Positions 61,591 through 64,000 of a stretch of DNA of 64,000 nt are shown piece after piece (positions within the stretch are counted from its first letter, which is position 1; each line of letters starts with the position of its first letter). The stretch spans positions 3,906,001 through 3,970,000 of the forward strand of contig NZ_JAUSYC010000001.1 of the NCBI RefSeq assembly GCF_030816485.1, read 5' to 3'. This DNA is from Arthrobacter sp. B1I2 (GTDB lineage: Bacteria; Actinomycetota; Actinomycetes; Actinomycetales; Micrococcaceae). The notes below the pieces were generated by a model. It was not told where the DNA came from and searched no databases. It was given only the letters and a program-made list of their open reading frames with translations. Made by a program: the position numbers and the translations under genes.

Positions 61591-63417
61591 TCAGTCGCCC
61601 AGGAGCTCTGAGGACTCCAGCCACTCCAGTTCCAGGGCGTCCTTTTCGTCGGCCAGGTCTTTGAGCTGGCTGTTCTGTTGGGCGAGGGCGTCGAAGTCGG
61701 ACTTCTCCGTGCTCTTGACCATGTCGTCGTGGAGCTTCTTTTCCTGCTGATCGAGCTTCTTGATCTGCCGCTCGATCCTGTTGAGGGCCTTGCGGGCCTC
61801 GCGCTTTTCAGCTTCGGAGGGTCCGGCCCCTGTTGCCGCAGAGGCGGCGCCGCCACTGGTGACGGGGTTGCCGCCGCCGGTGATGGTGGAACCAGCCAGG
61901 GTGGCTTCCCGAAGTTCCAGGTACTGGTCCACGCCGCGCGGCAGGGCGCGGATCTTGCCGTCGCCGAGCAGCGCCATCTGGTGGTCGGTGACCCGCTCCA
62001 ACAGGTAGCGGTCGTGGCTCACCACAATGAGTGTTCCCGGCCAGCCGTCCAGGACATCCTCAACGGCAGCCAGGGTATCGGTATCGAGATCGTTGGTGGG
62101 CTCATCGAGCATCAGCACGTTCGGCTCCCCTACCAGCAGACGCAACAGCTGGAGGCGGCGGCGCTCACCGCCGGAAAGGTCCTTGACCGGGGTCCACTGC
62201 TTCTCGTTGGTGAAGCCAAGCTGCTCCACGAGCTGGCCCGCTGTAAACTCCTTGCCGCCCACGCTGAAGGAACGCTTCTCCCGCTCGATCACCTCGATCA
62301 CGCGCAGGTCCGAGACGTCGTCGAGCTCTTTGACCTCCTGGGTCAGCACGGCGGTGACCACGGTCTTGCCGCGCTTGAGCTTGCCGGACGTCGGCTCGAT
62401 CTGGCCGTTGAGCAGCTTCAGCAGAGTGGTCTTGCCGGCACCATTGACACCCACCAGCCCAAGCCGCTCGCCGGGCGCGAGGCGGAGGGTGATGTTGTCG
62501 AAGAGTTTTTGCCCTTCGCTGCCGCCGAGGAAGTCCAGCGAGACGTTCTCCAGGTCCAGCACGTCCTTGCCCTGGCGGGCGGTGGCCATCTTGCTCAGCG
62601 CAGTGGAGTCCCTGGGCTCGGGGACGTCGGCGATGAGGGCGTTCGCCGCTTCAATCCGGAATTTCGGCTTGGCAGTCCGTGCAGGGGCACCGCGGCGCAG
62701 CCAGGCGAGTTCCTTCTTGACCAGCTGCTGGCGCTTGCTTTCCATCACCGAGGCCGCGCGGTCCCGCTCGGCGCGGGCCAGCACATAGGCTGCGTAACCG
62801 CCCTCGAAGGGATCCACGATGCCGTCGTGGACCTCCCAGGTCTTGTTGCAGACCTCATCCAGGAACCAGCGGTCGTGGGTGACCACCAGGAAAGCCCCCT
62901 GGTTCGCCCGCCAGCGCGTCTTCAGGTGCCGGGACAGCCAGGCGACGCCTTCCACGTCCAGGTGGTTGGTGGGCTCGTCGAGCATAATGACGTCGTGGTC
63001 CTCGATGAGCAGCTTGGCCAGCGCTACGCGCCGCTTCTGGCCGCCGGACAGGGCGTGGACGTTGGCGTGCCAGTCGACGTCGGACACCAGCCCGCCCATG
63101 ATTTCGCGGATCTGCGGGTTCCGCGCCCACTCGTAATCCGCCTGGTCACCCACGATCGCGGCACCCACTGTGAGGTCGCCGTCGAGCACGTCGCTTTGGT
63201 CCAGGTACCCCACATTGACGTCGCCGCGCTTGGTGACCCGGCCGGAGTCGGGGGTGGAACGCAGCGCCAACAGGCGCATCAGGGTCGACTTTCCGTCGCC
63301 GTTCCGTCCCACCATCCCAATTCGGTCGCCCTCCTCAAGCCCGAGGGTGATGCCGTCCAGGACGGTGCGGGTTGCATAGGAGACGGTGAGATTCTCGCCG
63401 CCAAGAAGGTGTGCCAA
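61591..63417 (-). CDS. ABC-F family ATP-binding cassette protein (Uup-like)
   Basis: 608 residues with two nucleotide-binding domains and no membrane part. Domain 1 has GRNGDGKSTLM (about 37), LSGGQKRRVALAKLL (about 125) and LDEPTNHLD. Domain 2 has GVNGAGKTTLLKLL (about 325), LSGGERRRLQLLRLL (about 420) and LDEPTNDLD. The C-terminal ~70 residues form a coiled coil (KREARKALNRIERQIKKLDQQEKKLHDD), as in Uup. ABC-F proteins act on the ribosome during stalling or assembly. Nothing here marks it as an antibiotic-resistance type. It is 33 nt downstream of ispE on the same strand, so probably an operon. Confidence 0.92.
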   Translation of the reverse strand: MAHLLGGENLTVSYATRTVLDGITLGLEEGDRIGMVGRNGDGKSTLMRLLALRSTPDSGRVTKRGDVNVGYLDQSDVLDGDLTVGAAIVGDQADYEWARNPQIREIMGGLVSDVDWHANVHALSGGQKRRVALAKLLIEDHDVIMLDEPTNHLDVEGVAWLSRHLKTRWRANQGAFLVVTHDRWFLDEVCNKTWEVHDGIVDPFEGGYAAYVLARAERDRAASVMESKRQQLVKKELAWLRRGAPARTAKPKFRIEAANALIADVPEPRDSTALSKMATARQGKDVLDLENVSLDFLGGSEGQKLFDNITLRLAPGERLGLVGVNGAGKTTLLKLLNGQIEPTSGKLKRGKTVVTAVLTQEVKELDDVSDLRVIEVIEREKRSFSVGGKEFTAGQLVEQLGFTNEKQWTPVKDLSGGERRRLQLLRLLVGEPNVLMLDEPTNDLDTDTLAAVEDVLDGWPGTLIVVSHDRYLLERVTDHQMALLGDGKIRALPRGVDQYLELREATLAGSTITGGGNPVTSGGAASAATGAGPSEAEKREARKALNRIERQIKKLDQQEKKLHDDMVKSTEKSDFDALAQQNSQLKDLADEKDALELEWLESSELLGD

Positions 63418-63450
63418 AGGGAACTGCTTTCTGCTGCCGGACTGGAAGTG

Positions 63451-64000
63451 TTAATGGAGGGTGTCGGAGACGATGCGTGCGCCCGGAACCGGGCCGTGGA
63501 CGGGGAGGGCTGTCAGGCCGTAGCGCTGCAAGTCCTCCGCGAGCGCTTCCGCCGCAATGGAGTCGTCAGCGAGCAAAGCCACGGTGGGGCCGGAACCGGA
63601 AACGATACCTGCGATGGCGCCATGGGATTCACCGATTCCCAGCGTATCGCGCAGCGCCGGCGACAATTCAATGGAGGCCCGCTGCAGGTCGTTGACCAGC
63701 ACCCTGCTCAGGGATTCGGCGTCGCCGCCCCGCAGCGCAGTCAGGATCTGCGGGTCCACTCCGGTCGGCTCACTGGCTTCGACCCCCTCGGCCCCGCGCA
63801 GCCGGTCCAGGGTCCGGTACACCTCAGGGGTTGACAGGCCGTAGTCGGCCACCACCAGCACCCAGTGGGTCTGCGCCTTCGCCAGGGCCGGGGACAGTTC
63901 GTCGCCCAGGCCCAGGCCCACGGCGGTCCCGCCGAGGAGCGAGAAGGGGACGTCGGCGCCCAGTTCCGACGCCAGGTGCGCCAGTTCCTCCCGTGAGAGG
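63451..64000 (-). CDS. ispE: 4-diphosphocytidyl-2-C-methyl-D-erythritol kinase, C-terminal part
   Basis: 183 codons, with the start outside the window to the right. The sequence ELGADVPFSLLGGTAVGLGLGDELSP matches the GHMP kinase motif 2 region of IspE, and IVSGSGPTVALLADD matches motif 3 near the C-terminus. It phosphorylates CDP-methylerythritol in the MEP isoprenoid pathway. The downstream ABC-F gene is in the same direction. Confidence 0.92.
   Translation of the reverse strand, partial: LSREELAHLASELGADVPFSLLGGTAVGLGLGDELSPALAKAQTHWVLVVADYGLSTPEVYRTLDRLRGAEGVEASEPTGVDPQILTALRGGDAESLSRVLVNDLQRASIELSPALRDTLGIGESHGAIAGIVSGSGPTVALLADDSIAAEALAEDLQRYGLTALPVHGPVPGARIVSDTLH

Overview
The window is high-GC, densely coded DNA with actinobacterial gene content: an accD-accE-accA3 acyl-CoA carboxylase, GlnR-like boxes, SufU/SufS, a HemD-winged-helix fusion, SCO4848-type and DUF2505 proteins, and many leaderless GTG/ATG starts. 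It fits a member of the Micrococcaceae (Arthrobacter/Pseudarthrobacter type). This is a chromosomal region. I see no insertion sequence, prophage, integrase or CRISPR array.

Layout. 1-3426 (-) is the N-terminal part of a membrane-anchored tandem-95/Ig-like repeat protein. 3568-7269 (-) holds a class III nucleotidyl cyclase, a PH-domain membrane protein, birA and an SDR dehydrogenase. 7485-11072 (+) holds accD, accE and a DUF885 protein, followed by a decayed PAP2 phosphatase (11175-11635) and a dicarboxylate symporter. 13345-19921 holds a small secreted protein, a TetR-MMPL pair, maf and accA3. 19939-22753 holds an NTF2-like protein, a glutamine amidotransferase and an MHS-type transporter.

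Nitrogen assimilation is the largest functional theme. narK-nasC-nasB (23030-28216) takes up nitrate and reduces it to nitrite. nirD (33675-34055, -) and nirB (34314-36957, +) are divergent and encode nitrite reductase. A uroporphyrinogen-III methyltransferase and a HemD-winged-helix protein (36960-39172) supply siroheme. A shrunken NirB-like flavoprotein follows (39375-40256). GlnR-like boxes with 11-bp half-site periodicity precede narK and nirB, and a weaker pair precedes the flavoprotein. nirB carries an apparent one-base insertion that splits it into two frames. lpdA, pnp and a phosphohexomutase lie between the two nitrogen blocks.

40346-48538 holds deoC, small membrane proteins, mfd, an SDR-DUF2867 protein and a DUF2505 protein. 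48627-50425 is sufU-sufS. A 560-nt gene-free, structure-rich stretch then separates sufS from two tandem giant LuxR-type ATPases (50986-56368). The right end (56478-64000) is a housekeeping block: pth, rplY, prs, glmU, tRNA-Gln, a TetR regulator, an ABC-F ATPase and ispE (partial).

The most useful non-coding signals are: a near-identical 17-bp inverted repeat upstream of both accD and accA3, which points to a shared regulator of acyl-CoA carboxylase; the GlnR-like boxes; a 17-bp tandem repeat covering the tetR promoter; a perfect 16-bp palindrome at the SDR promoter; and many TANNNT elements placed 6-7 nt before start codons. No clearly new multi-gene system is evident. The best candidates for something undescribed are the acc operator pair, the degenerate NirB-like flavoprotein, and the tandem LuxR ATPases with their empty neighbouring region.
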